Notes: generated by a model not told the origin, from the sequence alone. 63,215 nucleotides of DNA from Ga0077536 sp943370145 (GCA_943370145.1 CALRPY020000022.1:1-63215); one strand, 5' to 3'; positions 34,908-44,467 are shown, counted from the stretch's first letter. Program-made: numbers and translations.

Positions 34908-35792
34908 GTGACGAAGAAACGAGCGCTCGGGCGCGGCCTGGACGCGCTGCTCGGCATGACCGCCGGCCCCTCACCGGACGCGGCGACTGCCCCGGCGGCG
35001 GCGGTTGGCGACCAGCTGCGCATGCTGCCGGTCGATCTCATCCAGCGCGGGCGCTACCAGCCGCGACTGGACATCAAGCCCGAAGCGCTGCAGGAGCTCG
35101 CAGATTCGATCCGGGCCCAGGGCGTCGTCCAGCCCGTGGTCGTGCGGCCGCTGCCTGATGGCGCGCGCTTCGAACTGATTGCGGGCGAACGGCGCTGGCG
35201 CGCCACGCAGCTCGCGGGTCTGCAGGAGATTCCCGCGATCGTGAAGGACGTCCCCGACCGGACGGTCATGAGCATCGCGCTGATCGAGAACATCCAGCGC
35301 GAGCAACTGAATCCGCTGGAGGAGGCGCTGGCACTGCAGCGCCTGATCACCGAATTCGAAATGACGCACCAGGAAGTTTCCGAGGCCGTCGGCCGCTCGC
35401 GCGCTGCGGTGTCGAACCTGCTGCGCCTGCTGGAGCTCGCGCCGACGGCGAAACGCCTGCTCGAGGAGGGCCGGATCGAGATGGGCCATGCGCGCGCGCT
35501 CCTGTCGCTGCCCCCCGAAGCGCAGGGCGAACTGGCCGAGCGGGTCGCTGCAGAGGGCCTGTCCGTGCGCGCAACCGAGAAACTCGTGCGCAATTACGCC
35601 GCGGGTGCGGCGCGCGCGAACACCCCCGTTCCCGTGCGCAGCGACCCGAATATCCAGCACCTCGAAGGACAACTGGCAGACAGGCTCGGCGCCGCCGTTT
35701 CGATCCAGCATGGGGCGAAGGGCGACGGCAAGCTCGTGATTCGCTACGGCTCGCTCGACGAACTCGACGGCATACTCGCGCACATCCGCTGA
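34908..35792 (+). CDS. parB: Chromosome partitioning protein ParB (Spo0J)
   Basis: parS-binding CTPase of 294 residues, starting at GTG with GAGGA six bases upstream (VTKKRALGRGLDALLG is the usual ParB opening). The CTP/ParB-N region shows GRYQPRLD and ELIAGERRWRATQLAG (with GERR), the helix-turn-helix is around MTHQEVSEAVGRSRAAVSNL, and the C-terminal dimer domain follows. No full parS site was seen in the window. The atp operon starts about 80 bp after its stop. Confidence 0.96.
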   Translation: MTKKRALGRGLDALLGMTAGPSPDAATAPAAAVGDQLRMLPVDLIQRGRYQPRLDIKPEALQELADSIRAQGVVQPVVVRPLPDGARFELIAGERRWRATQLAGLQEIPAIVKDVPDRTVMSIALIENIQREQLNPLEEALALQRLITEFEMTHQEVSEAVGRSRAAVSNLLRLLELAPTAKRLLEEGRIEMGHARALLSLPPEAQGELAERVAAEGLSVRATEKLVRNYAAGAARANTPVPVRSDPNIQHLEGQLADRLGAAVSIQHGAKGDGKLVIRYGSLDELDGILAHIR

Positions 35793-35831
35793 GCCTGCGG
35801 ATGATCCACGTCAAGAAAAGTTCCGCGGCGA

Positions 35832-35861
35832 TTGACGGGCCGGATCCAAAATCCATACAAT
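35832..35861 (+). promoter_or_regulatory. Sigma-70 promoter of the atp operon
   Basis: TTGACG (five of six), 18-bp spacer, TACAAT (five of six), in the parB-atpI gap. Transcription would start about 7 bases before the atpI ATG, so the atpI message may be nearly leaderless if this ATG is used. Confidence 0.65.
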
Positions 35862-35874
35862 CCGCCGGCTCCCG

Positions 35875-36294
35875 ATGATGCTGCACTGCAAGCCCAAGAC
35901 TGGCGGCGCCAGCCCCGGTACTTCAGGCGGGTGGTCACGCGTAATTGCAACGACGCTCGCGCTGCAGTTCGGCATCACGACCCTGATCGCTTCGATCGCG
36001 TATCCATGGGGTGGAGAGCGCGAAGCGCTTGCCGCCCTGTGGGGCGGCGCGGCCATCGCAGTACCCAACGCGGCCGTCGCGATGGTGCTCTGGTTCAAGG
36101 CGTCCCGGCTCGGCGTGCTGGGGGTCTTTCACCTGCTGCTGGCGGAAGGGCTGAAGCTTGCCTACATCGGCATCGCCCTGTTCGTCGCGGCACGCTATCT
36201 GGGCAGCGGCCCGGGCTGGTTGGGACTCCTGGCCGGTGTGGCAGGCGCCCTCAAGGCGCAATGGCTGGCAATGTGGTTCACGCGGAACGGATGA
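35875..36294 (+). CDS. atpI: ATP synthase subunit I
   Basis: Small membrane protein of 139 residues that helps assemble the c-ring. Four predicted helices: about residues 24-42, 50-72 (AALWGGAAIAVPNAAVAMVLW), 82-105 (GVLGVFHLLLAEGLKLAYIGIAL) and 115-135. The LAEGLKLAYIGIAL segment resembles the conserved AEgxK motif of AtpI. The first 20 residues (MMLHCKPKTGGAS) are not typical, and a later start is possible, but no other ATG lies before the first helix. It is the first gene of the atp operon. Confidence 0.85.
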   Translation: MMLHCKPKTGGASPGTSGGWSRVIATTLALQFGITTLIASIAYPWGGEREALAALWGGAAIAVPNAAVAMVLWFKASRLGVLGVFHLLLAEGLKLAYIGIALFVAARYLGSGPGWLGLLAGVAGALKAQWLAMWFTRNG

Positions 36295-36365
36295 ACATCC
36301 GCCGCGTCGCGGTAAGACTGAACGGCGATTCCTGAACTGAACTGGACGACGAGCGGACAAGACGC

Positions 36366-37181
36366 ATGGCATCCGAACACGCAGAACACGCCCTGACGCC
36401 CACGGGCTATATCAACCACCACCTTTCCTTCTTCACGAAGCCGGTGGGGGATACGCCGTTCTGGAGTCTCAACGTCGACTCGCTGGTGATGTCGATCCTC
36501 GTTGGCGTGGTCGGCATCGGCTTCATGTGGCTGGTGTGCCGTGGCGCGACCGCGGGCGTGCCGGGCCGCCGCCAGGCCTTCGTCGAACTCGCCGTCGAGT
36601 TCGTCAATGACCAGGTTCGCAGCATCTTCCACGGCAACATCAAGTTCGTTGCCCCGCTGGCCCTGACCGTTTTCGTCTGGGTCTTCCTGATGAACTCGAT
36701 GGATTTCCTGCCCGTCGACATCATGGCCTGGTTCTACAAGACCGTGTTCGGGCTCGAGAACTGGCGCCAGGTGCCGACCGCCGACATCAACACGACTTTT
36801 GCGCTGTCATTGTCGGTCTGGTTCCTGATGCTGTTCTACAGCGTGAAGGCGAAGGGGCTCGGCGGCTGGCTGCATGAACTCTTCTGCTCCCCGTTCGGTG
36901 GCAACCCGCTGATGTGGATTCCGAACCTGCTGTTCAACCTGGTCGAGTACATCTCGAAGCCGCTGTCACACAGCCTTCGACTCTACGGCAACATGTACGC
37001 GGGCGAAATCATCTTCCTGCTGTTGGGCCTCTGGGCCGCCACCGGCGTGGCCGGCACCTTCTTCGGGGCGCTGCTGTCCACCGGATGGGCGATCTTCCAC
37101 ATCCTGATCGTCGCCCTGCAGGCCTACATTTTCATGATGCTGACCATCGTCTACATGGCAATGGCCCATGAAAGCCACTGA
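36366..37181 (+). CDS. atpB: ATP synthase subunit a
   Basis: Proton-channel subunit of F-O, 271 residues with five or six helices. The essential arginine is in the SHSLRLYGNMYAGE helix, and the preceding NLVEYISKPLS and NSMDFLPVD segments are characteristic of bacterial AtpB. The protein ends MAMAHESH. It begins with a hydrophilic N-terminus as in E. coli. It is 71 bp after atpI and 50 bp before atpE. Confidence 0.97.
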   Translation: MASEHAEHALTPTGYINHHLSFFTKPVGDTPFWSLNVDSLVMSILVGVVGIGFMWLVCRGATAGVPGRRQAFVELAVEFVNDQVRSIFHGNIKFVAPLALTVFVWVFLMNSMDFLPVDIMAWFYKTVFGLENWRQVPTADINTTFALSLSVWFLMLFYSVKAKGLGGWLHELFCSPFGGNPLMWIPNLLFNLVEYISKPLSHSLRLYGNMYAGEIIFLLLGLWAATGVAGTFFGALLSTGWAIFHILIVALQAYIFMMLTIVYMAMAHESH

Positions 37182-37231
37182 GTCCAGATTGAATCCTGAC
37201 TTCCACCTCTCCTACACGAAAGGAAATTGAC

Positions 37232-37516
37232 ATGGAAATCCTCCAGCACCTCGCCCAAGTCCAGGCCTTCACCGGCATCGGCATCGGCCTCATCATCGGT
37301 CTGGGCGCGCTCGGCGCGTGCGTCGGCGTCGCCATCATGTGCGCCAGCTTCCTCGAGGGCGCTGCCCGTCAGCCCGAACTGATGCCGCAGCTGCAGGCCA
37401 AGGTGTTCCTGCTGCTCGGCCTGATCGACGCGTCCTTCATCATCGGCGTCGGTATCGCGATGCTCTTCGCTTTCGGCAACCCGCTGCTCGCCGCCATCCA
37501 GACTGCTGCCGGCTAA
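37232..37516 (+). CDS. atpE: ATP synthase subunit c
   Basis: Ring-forming proteolipid with two helices and an EGAARQPEL polar loop. The ion-binding carboxylate is Asp66 in GLIDASFIIGVG. The first helix is glycine-rich (GIGIGLIIGLGALGACVGVAI). No sodium-type glutamine/threonine set is obvious, so it is expected to carry protons. At 94 residues it is longer than E. coli AtpE (79), with about five extra residues at the N-terminus and a longer C-terminal tail. AAAGGAAA just before the ATG serves as ribosome site, in line with the high c-subunit stoichiometry. Confidence 0.97.
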   Translation: MEILQHLAQVQAFTGIGIGLIIGLGALGACVGVAIMCASFLEGAARQPELMPQLQAKVFLLLGLIDASFIIGVGIAMLFAFGNPLLAAIQTAAG

Positions 37517-37558
37517 GTACGGAACGGACGTCCTTCCCCAGCCCCCGGAAACCGAACC

Positions 37559-38029
37559 ATGAATATCAATTTTACGCTCGTGTCCCAGATGGCGTGGTTC
37601 TTCGCCTTCGTCTGGTTCACCGCGCGTTTCGTCTGGCCGCCGCTGATGCGTGCGATCGACGAGCGCCAGCAGAAGATTGCTGACGGCCTCGCCGCTGCGG
37701 AAAGAGGCCAACAGGATCTGGTCAGCGCCCAGGGGCGGGTGGACGACTTGCTGCGTTCTGCCAAGCAGCAGAGCCAGGACATCGTCGCCGGTGCCCAGAA
37801 GCGGGCCGACGAGATGGTCGAGGAAGCCAAGGCCACGGCGCGGGTCGAGGGCGATCGGCAGATTGCCGCCGCCCGGGCCAGCATCGAGCAGGAGATCCAG
37901 CAGGCGCGCGAACAGCTGCGCACGCAGGTGGCGCAGCTCGCCCTGTCGGGCGCCGAGCAGGTGCTCATGCGGGAAATCGACGCCGCGAAGCACAAAGACG
38001 TGCTCGACCAGCTCAGCGCCCGCCTCTAG
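37559..38029 (+). CDS. atpF: ATP synthase subunit b
   Basis: Peripheral-stalk protein of 156 residues: one N-terminal helix (QMAWFFAFVWFTARFVWPPL) with FVWPP at its end, then a long heptad-like helical stalk rich in Ala, Gln, Glu and Arg. Closing LSARL is typical of AtpF. It is placed between atpE (42 bp) and atpH (17 bp). The length matches E. coli subunit b. Confidence 0.96.
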   Translation: MNINFTLVSQMAWFFAFVWFTARFVWPPLMRAIDERQQKIADGLAAAERGQQDLVSAQGRVDDLLRSAKQQSQDIVAGAQKRADEMVEEAKATARVEGDRQIAAARASIEQEIQQAREQLRTQVAQLALSGAEQVLMREIDAAKHKDVLDQLSARL

Positions 38030-38046
38030 TCACACGGCGATAAGAC

Positions 38047-38586
38047 ATGCAAGAGAACCTCACGATAGCCCGCCCCTACGCCCAGGCAGCGTTCGAAACC
38101 GCCTGCGAGGCGGGCGAGGTCGCGGAGTGGGATGAAGCACTGCAGCTGCTCGGCGCCATCGTCGACGACCCGCAGGTGCAACAGCTGTTGACCGACCCGG
38201 CGCTCGGCCGCCAGCGGCTCGTCGAGCTCCTGGTCGATGTCGGCGGCAGTCGCTTCTCCGGCACTTTCCGGAACTTCGTCAAGGTGCTGGCCGCCGCGCG
38301 GCGCCTCGATGTCGCCCCTGAAATCGCCAGCGTGTTCGCGCAGCGGCGGGCGGCGCGGGACAACATCGCGAACGTCGAGGTGCAGTCCGCATTCCCGCTC
38401 GACGCGGCAATGGAGCAGCGCATCGCGCAGGCGATGCAGCAGCGGCTCGGCAAGGAAATCAGGATTACCCAGACCATCGACCCCACGCTCATCGGCGGTG
38501 CGCGCGTGAAGGTGGGTGACGTGGTCTACGACGCTTCGCTCAAGGGTGGCTTGAGCCAGCTGGCAAACGCATTCAACTTGAAGTGA
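38047..38586 (+). CDS. atpH: ATP synthase subunit delta
   Basis: Peripheral-stalk cap of 179 residues. It starts MQENLTIARPYAQAAFETA, the usual ARPYAxAxFE opening of AtpH, and ends IGGARVKVGDVVYDASLKGGLSQL, the conserved C-terminal region binding subunit b. Length as in E. coli. It lies 59 bp before atpA. Confidence 0.96.
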   Translation: MQENLTIARPYAQAAFETACEAGEVAEWDEALQLLGAIVDDPQVQQLLTDPALGRQRLVELLVDVGGSRFSGTFRNFVKVLAAARRLDVAPEIASVFAQRRAARDNIANVEVQSAFPLDAAMEQRIAQAMQQRLGKEIRITQTIDPTLIGGARVKVGDVVYDASLKGGLSQLANAFNLK

Positions 38587-38645
38587 CCTCGGTGCATGTC
38601 CCGCGCAGGCGGGGCAGGCAACGCCTGAACAGACGAGGATGACCC

Positions 38646-40187
38646 ATGCAAATCAGCGCGACTGAAATCAGCGAACTCATCAAGAAAAAGATCCAGGAGT
38701 TCGACCTCGCCACGGAAGCACGCACCGAAGGTACGGTGGTGAGCCTCACGGACGGCATTGCCCGCATCCACGGCCTGTCCGACGTCATGTCCGGCGAAAT
38801 GATCGAGTTCCCGGGCAACACCTACGGTCTCGCGCTCAACCTCGAGCAGGACTCCGTCGGCGCGGTAATCATGGGTGAGTACCAGCACATCAAGGAAGGC
38901 GACACCGTTCGCTGCACCAAGCGCATCCTTGAAGTCCCGGTCGGCGAAGCGCTGCTTGGCCGCGTCGTCAACGCACTGGGGCAGCCCATCGACGGCAAGG
39001 GCCCGATCGATACGCCGCACAGCTCCCCCATCGAGAAGATCGCGCCCGGCGTGATCTGGCGCAAGTCGGTGTCGCAGCCGGTGCAGACCGGGCTGAAATC
39101 GGTGGATGCGATGGTGCCCGTCGGCCGCGGCCAGCGTGAGCTGATCATCGGCGACCGCCAGACCGGCAAGACGGCGGTCGCCGTCGACACCATCATCAAC
39201 CAGAAGGGCACCGGCATTAAGTGCATCTACGTCGCCATCGGCCAGAAGGCGTCGTCGATCAATACCGTGATCCGCAAGCTCGAAGAGCATGGCGCGATGG
39301 ACCACACCATCATCGTCGCCGCCACCGCGTCCGAATCCGCCGCGCTGCAGTTCATCGCCCCGTACTCAGGCTGCGCGATGGGCGAATACTTCCGTGACAT
39401 CGGCGAAGACGCGCTCATCATCTATGACGACCTCACCAAGCAGGCGTGGGCCTACCGCCAGGTGTCCCTGCTGCTCCGCCGCCCGCCGGGCCGCGAAGCC
39501 TATCCGGGTGACGTCTTCTACCTGCATTCCCGTCTGCTCGAGCGCGCCGCGCGCGTCAACGAGGAATACGTCGAGAAGGAAACCGGCGGCCGCGTGAAGG
39601 GCAAGACCGGTTCGCTGACCGCCCTGCCGATCATCGAGACGCAGGCCGGCGACGTGTCCGCGTTCGTGCCGACCAACGTGATTTCGATCACCGACGGGCA
39701 GATTTACCTCGAGACCAACCTGTTCAACTCGGGCTTCCGTCCGGCCATCAACGCCGGCCTGTCGGTGTCCCGCGTCGGTGGCGCCGCGCAGACCAAGATC
39801 ATCAAGAAGCTCGGCGGCGGCGTCCGACTGGCGCTTGCGCAGTACCGCGAACTGGCGGCCTTCGCGCAGTTCGCGTCCGACCTGGACGAGGCCACGCGCA
39901 AGCAGCTCGACCGCGGCCAGCGCGTCATGGAACTGATGAAGCAGAAGCAGTACGCGCCGCTCTCCGTTGCCGACATGGCGGTCTCCCTGTTCGCCGTCGA
40001 CAAGGGCTATATCGATGATGTCGAAGTGAAGAAGGTCGGCGCCTTCGAAGCCGCCCTGCACGGCTACATGCGTTCGGCCCACGCTGATCTCATCAAGAAG
40101 ATCAACGAGACCGGGGACTTCAACGACGCGATCGAAGCCGAACTGAACGGGGCCATCGCCAAGTTCAAACAGACGCAGACCTGGTAA
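38646..40187 (+). CDS. atpA: ATP synthase subunit alpha
   Basis: Regulatory nucleotide-binding subunit of F1, 513 residues. It has the P-loop GDRQTGKT at residues 169-176, the DGIARIHGL start of the beta barrel, LLLRRPPGREAYPGD, and VGGAAQTKIIKKL in the C-terminal part. The length equals that of E. coli AtpA. It is followed 19 bp later by atpG. Confidence 0.98.
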   Translation: MQISATEISELIKKKIQEFDLATEARTEGTVVSLTDGIARIHGLSDVMSGEMIEFPGNTYGLALNLEQDSVGAVIMGEYQHIKEGDTVRCTKRILEVPVGEALLGRVVNALGQPIDGKGPIDTPHSSPIEKIAPGVIWRKSVSQPVQTGLKSVDAMVPVGRGQRELIIGDRQTGKTAVAVDTIINQKGTGIKCIYVAIGQKASSINTVIRKLEEHGAMDHTIIVAATASESAALQFIAPYSGCAMGEYFRDIGEDALIIYDDLTKQAWAYRQVSLLLRRPPGREAYPGDVFYLHSRLLERAARVNEEYVEKETGGRVKGKTGSLTALPIIETQAGDVSAFVPTNVISITDGQIYLETNLFNSGFRPAINAGLSVSRVGGAAQTKIIKKLGGGVRLALAQYRELAAFAQFASDLDEATRKQLDRGQRVMELMKQKQYAPLSVADMAVSLFAVDKGYIDDVEVKKVGAFEAALHGYMRSAHADLIKKINETGDFNDAIEAELNGAIAKFKQTQTW

Positions 40188-40206
40188 GCGCTAAGGAAAC
40201 ATCCGC

Positions 40207-41067
40207 ATGGCCGTCGGTAAAGAAATCCGGGTCAAGATAGCCAGCGTCCAGAACACGCAGAAGATCACGCGTGCGATGGAGATGGTCGCGACCAGCAAGA
40301 TGCGCAAGGCGCAGGACCGCATGAAGGCGGCGCGTCCCTACGCCGACAAGATGCGCAACGTGATTTCCCACGTCGCGCAGGCGCACTCGGAATATCGCCA
40401 TCCATTCCTGGTCAAGCGCGATGTGAGGCGTGTCGGCGTCATCGTGGTGTCCACTGACCGCGGCCTGTGCGGCGGCCTGAATTCGAACATGTTCCGACTG
40501 CTCGTGCAGCAGATGAAGAAGTGGCAGGCTGAGGGCACCGAGTTCGACGTCTGCACGATTGGACGCAAGGGCCTGCAGTTCTTCCAGCGGGTCGGCGGCA
40601 ATGTCCTGGGCCAGGTCAGCAAGGTCGGTGACCAGCCCCACGTCGAACAACTGATAGGCACGGTCAAGATCATGCTCGACGCCTACATGGACGGCCGTAT
40701 CGACCAGCTTCTGATCGCATCGAATGATTTCGTGAATTCGATGACGCAGAAAGCGCATCTCGAGCAGTTGCTCCCGCTGCAGGCCAGCGGTGAAGCGACC
40801 TCGGAGCACCACTGGGAATATATCTACGAGCCCGAGGCGCAGCCCGTCGTCGACCAGCTGCTGGCCCGCTACGTCGAGTCGCTGGTTTACCAGAAGGTCG
40901 TCGAGAACATCGCCTGCGAACAGGCGGCGCGCATGGTCGCGATGAAGAGCGCGTCCGACAACGCGGGCAAGCTCATCAAAGAATTGCAACTGATCTACAA
41001 CAAGGCTCGCCAGGCCGCCATCACGCAGGAACTCGCCGAGATCGTCGGCGGTGCGGCGGCGGTTTGA
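40207..41067 (+). CDS. atpG: ATP synthase subunit gamma
   Basis: Central rotor shaft, 286 residues. The conserved N-terminal IASVQNTQKITRAMEMVATSKM and the C-terminal NIACEQAARMVAMKSASDNA / YNKARQAAITQELAEIVGGA blocks form the coiled coil. STDRGLCGGLN is the family's middle motif. It lies between atpA and atpD as usual. Confidence 0.97.
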   Translation: MAVGKEIRVKIASVQNTQKITRAMEMVATSKMRKAQDRMKAARPYADKMRNVISHVAQAHSEYRHPFLVKRDVRRVGVIVVSTDRGLCGGLNSNMFRLLVQQMKKWQAEGTEFDVCTIGRKGLQFFQRVGGNVLGQVSKVGDQPHVEQLIGTVKIMLDAYMDGRIDQLLIASNDFVNSMTQKAHLEQLLPLQASGEATSEHHWEYIYEPEAQPVVDQLLARYVESLVYQKVVENIACEQAARMVAMKSASDNAGKLIKELQLIYNKARQAAITQELAEIVGGAAAV

Positions 41068-41110
41068 GCCTGACACGAATTAGCTTAAGACTTCTCAGAG
41101 GAACCGAAGC

Positions 41111-42484
41111 ATGAGCGGCAGCATCTCGCAAATCATCGGCGCGGTTATCGACGTCAAGTTCCCGACGAACGAGGTGCCGAAAATCTATGACGCGCTGAAA
41201 CTCCAGGACGGATCCACGACCCTGGAAGTCCAGCAGCAGCTGGGCGATGGCGTCGTCCGCACGATCGCGCTCGGCAGCACCGACGGTCTTCGCCGCGGCA
41301 TGGTCGTCAGCAACACCGGCGCGCCGATTTCGGTGCCGGTCGGCCAGAAGACGCTCGGCCGCATCATGAACGTGCTCGGCGAGCCGATCGACGAGGCCGG
41401 CCCGATCGACACCGACGAAACGATGTCGATTCACCGCGAGGCGCCGAAGTTCACCGATCTCTCGCCCGCGACCGAACTGCTCGAAACGGGCATCAAGGTC
41501 ATCGACCTCATCTGCCCGTTCGCCAAGGGCGGCAAGGTGGGTCTGTTCGGTGGCGCCGGCGTGGGCAAGACCGTCAACATGATGGAACTCATCCGCAACA
41601 TCGCGATCGAGCACAGCGGCTTCTCGGTGTTTGCCGGCGTCGGTGAGCGCACCCGCGAAGGCAACGACTTCTATCATGAAATGAAGGACTCGAACGTTCT
41701 CGACAAGGTGTCGCTGGTCTACGGCCAGATGAACGAACCGCCGGGCAACCGTCTGCGCGTCGCGCTGACCGGCCTGACGCTCGCCGAGAAGTTCCGCGAC
41801 GAGGGCCGTGACGTGCTCCTCTTCGTCGACAATATCTATCGCTTCACGCTGGCCGGTACCGAGGTATCCGCACTGCTGGGCCGCATGCCGTCCGCGGTGG
41901 GCTACCAGCCGACCCTGGCCGAGGAAATGGGCCGCCTGCAGGAGCGCATCACGTCGACCCGCACGGGTTCGATCACGTCGATCCAGGCGGTGTACGTGCC
42001 CGCGGACGACTTGACCGACCCGTCACCGGCGACCACCTTTGCCCACCTTGACGCGACGGTCGTGCTGTCCCGCCAGATCGCCGAGCTCGGTATCTATCCC
42101 GCGGTCGACCCGCTGGACTCGACCAGCCGCCAGCTCGATCCGCTGGTCGTCGGTCAGGAACATTACGATACCGCGCGCGCCGTGCAGGGCACCTTGCAGC
42201 GCTACAAGGAATTGCGCGACATCATCGCGATTCTGGGCATGGACGAACTGTCCGAGGAAGATCGCCTCACCGTGGCGCGGGCCCGCAAGATCCAGCGCTT
42301 CCTGTCGCAGCCGTACTTCGTCGCGGAAGTGTTCACCGGCGCCAAGGGTCGTTATGTGCCGCTGAAGGACACCATTCGTGCGTTCAAGGCGATCGTGGCC
42401 GGTGAATATGACCACCTGCCCGAGCAGGCCTTCTACATGGTCGGTACCATCGAAGACGCGGTCGAGAAGGCGAAGTCGCTCTAA
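41111..42484 (+). CDS. atpD: ATP synthase subunit beta
   Basis: Catalytic subunit of F1, 457 residues. The P-loop GGAGVGKT is at residues 147-154, the catalytic glutamate is in GVGERTREGND, and LLFVDNIYRFT and PSAVGYQPTLAEEMG follow. The length is standard. It starts 43 bp after atpG and is followed by atpC after 12 bp. Confidence 0.98.
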   Translation: MSGSISQIIGAVIDVKFPTNEVPKIYDALKLQDGSTTLEVQQQLGDGVVRTIALGSTDGLRRGMVVSNTGAPISVPVGQKTLGRIMNVLGEPIDEAGPIDTDETMSIHREAPKFTDLSPATELLETGIKVIDLICPFAKGGKVGLFGGAGVGKTVNMMELIRNIAIEHSGFSVFAGVGERTREGNDFYHEMKDSNVLDKVSLVYGQMNEPPGNRLRVALTGLTLAEKFRDEGRDVLLFVDNIYRFTLAGTEVSALLGRMPSAVGYQPTLAEEMGRLQERITSTRTGSITSIQAVYVPADDLTDPSPATTFAHLDATVVLSRQIAELGIYPAVDPLDSTSRQLDPLVVGQEHYDTARAVQGTLQRYKELRDIIAILGMDELSEEDRLTVARARKIQRFLSQPYFVAEVFTGAKGRYVPLKDTIRAFKAIVAGEYDHLPEQAFYMVGTIEDAVEKAKSL

Positions 42485-42496
42485 GCGAGGCACACG

Positions 42497-42916
42497 ATGT
42501 CAACGATACACGTCGATATAGTCAGTGCGGAGCGCGAAATTTTCGCGGGCGACGCCGAAATGGTGTTCGCACCTGCTGTGCTCGGCGAAGTGGGCATCCT
42601 GCCGGGTCACGCCCCGATGCTGACCCAACTGCGCCCGGGCGAAGTGCGGGTGCAGATGAAGGGTGGGGAACAGCAGGCCTTCTACGTTTCCGGCGGCATG
42701 CTCGAGGTGCAACCGAGGATGGTGACGGTGCTGTCCGACACCGCGTTGCGGGCCCATGATCTGGACGAGGCCGCGGTGCTGAAGGCGAAGCAGGAAGCTG
42801 AAGACGCCATCAAGGATCGCAGCGGAAAGATCGACCTCGCCAAGGCACAAGCCGAACTTGCCGAGCTGGCTGCTCAATTGCAGACCATCCAGCGCCTCCG
42901 TCGTCGCGGCGGCTGA
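42497..42916 (+). CDS. atpC: ATP synthase subunit epsilon
   Basis: Rotor subunit and intrinsic inhibitor, 139 residues. It begins with the beta-sandwich typical of AtpC (STIHVDIVSAEREIFAGDAEMV; GEVGILPGHAPMLTQLRPGEV). The C-terminal half is helical (AQAELAELAAQLQTIQRLRRR), the arm that can extend into F1. It is the last gene of the atp operon; a 13-bp hairpin stands 26 bp after its stop. Confidence 0.97.
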   Translation: MSTIHVDIVSAEREIFAGDAEMVFAPAVLGEVGILPGHAPMLTQLRPGEVRVQMKGGEQQAFYVSGGMLEVQPRMVTVLSDTALRAHDLDEAAVLKAKQEAEDAIKDRSGKIDLAKAQAELAELAAQLQTIQRLRRRGG

Positions 42917-42942
42917 TCGCCGCGCATCGGTCTATAGTTGAC

Positions 42943-42972
42943 GGCGGACTGGACCATCCGGTTCAGTCCGCC
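42943..42972 (+). terminator. Long hairpin after the atp operon
   Basis: GGCGGACTGGACC, loop ATCC, GGTTCAGTCCGCC: a 13-bp stem with one G-T pair, 26 bp after the atpC stop. There is no T-run, so it may be an mRNA-stabilising 3' end or a weak terminator before glmU rather than a full stop. Confidence 0.55.
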
Positions 42973-43099
42973 CTGCCCGCTGCCGATAGTCCACCCGTGA
43001 AGCGCCAGGCGTTCGCTCCCATGCGGGGCTGCGCACGTCTGGAGGTCTCGCCGGGACCGGCCTACCATTCGACCCATCTGCCAAACGGAAATTTGCCGC

Positions 43100-44467
43100 A
43101 TGAGCGTCGCTGTCTGCATCCTTGCCGCCGGCAAGGGAAAACGCATGGTTTCCACGCTGCCGAAGGTCCTGCACCGCATCGCGGGCAAACCCCTCGTGGG
43201 ACACGTGCTCGACGCCGCGGCAGCCTGCGGAGCAATCAAGCCCGTCGTGGTGTACGGGCACGGGGGCGATCATCTTCTGGCAGCCTATGCCGGCCACGAC
43301 ATCCAGTGGGTCGAGCAACGCGAACAGCTGGGTACCGGCCATGCCGTGGCCCAGGCGCTGCCGCATCTGTCGCCGGCCGACCTGGTGCTCATCCTGTACG
43401 GTGACGTGCCGCTTTTGACCGCGGAGACGCTTGGTCGACTGCTCGACGCGGCCCAGGCCAGCGGTTTTGCGCTGTTGACGGTTGAACTGCCAGACCCGAG
43501 TGGATATGGCCGTATCGTGCGCGATGACAGGGGTGAAATCCTGCGCATCGTCGAGCAGAAGGACGCGAGCGCACGGGAGCGCGAGATCGGTGAAATCAAC
43601 ACCGGCATCATGGCGATCCGCGGGGAATTTCTTCACCGCTGGTTGCCTGCCCTCGGCAACGACAATGCGCAGGGCGAGTATTACCTGACCGACTGCGTCG
43701 CTGCGGCCGTTGCAGAGGGGATCCGCGTGGCCGGCGTCGTGGCGCGTGATGCGGCGGAGGTCGCGGGAGTCAACAGCCGGGTCCAGCTTGCGGAACTCGA
43801 GCGCGCTTTCCAGCAACGCTGTGCCATCGCCCTGATGGAGCAGGGCGTCACGCTTCTGGACCCGGCGCGGCTCGACATCCGGGGCGACGTCGAATGCGGA
43901 CAGGACACGAGCATCGACATCAACGTGATCCTCGCCGGACGTGTGCGTATCGGCCGCAACTGCACTATCGGTGCAAACTGCGTGATCACCGACAGTGAAC
44001 TGGCCGACGGCGCTGAAGTCCTGCCGAATTCCATCATCGAGGGCGCGCGTGTCGGCACCAATGCCCGCATCGGGCCGTTCGCGCGCATCCGCCCGGAAAC
44101 CGAGCTTGGGCCCGATGTGCACATCGGCAACTTCGTCGAGGTCAAGAAGTCGCGCATCGATGCCGGTTCGAAGGCGAATCACCTGGCCTACGTGGGCGAC
44201 AGCGAGATCGGGCGTAACGTCAACGTCGGCGCCGGTACCATTACCTGCAATTACGACGGCGCTTACAAACACAAGACCGTCATCGAAGACGACGTCTTCA
44301 TCGGTTCCGATACGCAGCTGGTTGCCCCGGTGCGCATCGGCCGGGGAGCGACGATTGGCGCCGGCACCACCGTCACTGAGGACGTCGACGCTGACAGGCT
44401 CGTGATCAGCCGTGTTCGCCAGAAGGCGATTGCCGGCTGGAAGCGGCCGCGCAAGCCGAAATCCTGA
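43100..44467 (+). CDS. glmU: Bifunctional GlcNAc-1-P uridyltransferase / GlcN-1-P acetyltransferase
   Basis: Makes UDP-GlcNAc for peptidoglycan and LPS. The 455-residue protein has the N-terminal pyrophosphorylase domain with ILAAGKGKRMVSTLPKVL, EQLGTGHAVAQ and YGDVPLL. The C-terminal left-handed beta-helix acetyltransferase domain starts near residue 250 with hexad repeats (IGRNCTIGANCVI) and the active-site KANHLAYVGD and NYDGAYKHKT. The length is normal. It follows the atp operon, as in E. coli and Pseudomonas, after a 183-bp gap containing the long hairpin. Confidence 0.97.
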   Translation: MSVAVCILAAGKGKRMVSTLPKVLHRIAGKPLVGHVLDAAAACGAIKPVVVYGHGGDHLLAAYAGHDIQWVEQREQLGTGHAVAQALPHLSPADLVLILYGDVPLLTAETLGRLLDAAQASGFALLTVELPDPSGYGRIVRDDRGEILRIVEQKDASAREREIGEINTGIMAIRGEFLHRWLPALGNDNAQGEYYLTDCVAAAVAEGIRVAGVVARDAAEVAGVNSRVQLAELERAFQQRCAIALMEQGVTLLDPARLDIRGDVECGQDTSIDINVILAGRVRIGRNCTIGANCVITDSELADGAEVLPNSIIEGARVGTNARIGPFARIRPETELGPDVHIGNFVEVKKSRIDAGSKANHLAYVGDSEIGRNVNVGAGTITCNYDGAYKHKTVIEDDVFIGSDTQLVAPVRIGRGATIGAGTTVTEDVDADRLVISRVRQKAIAGWKRPRKPKS

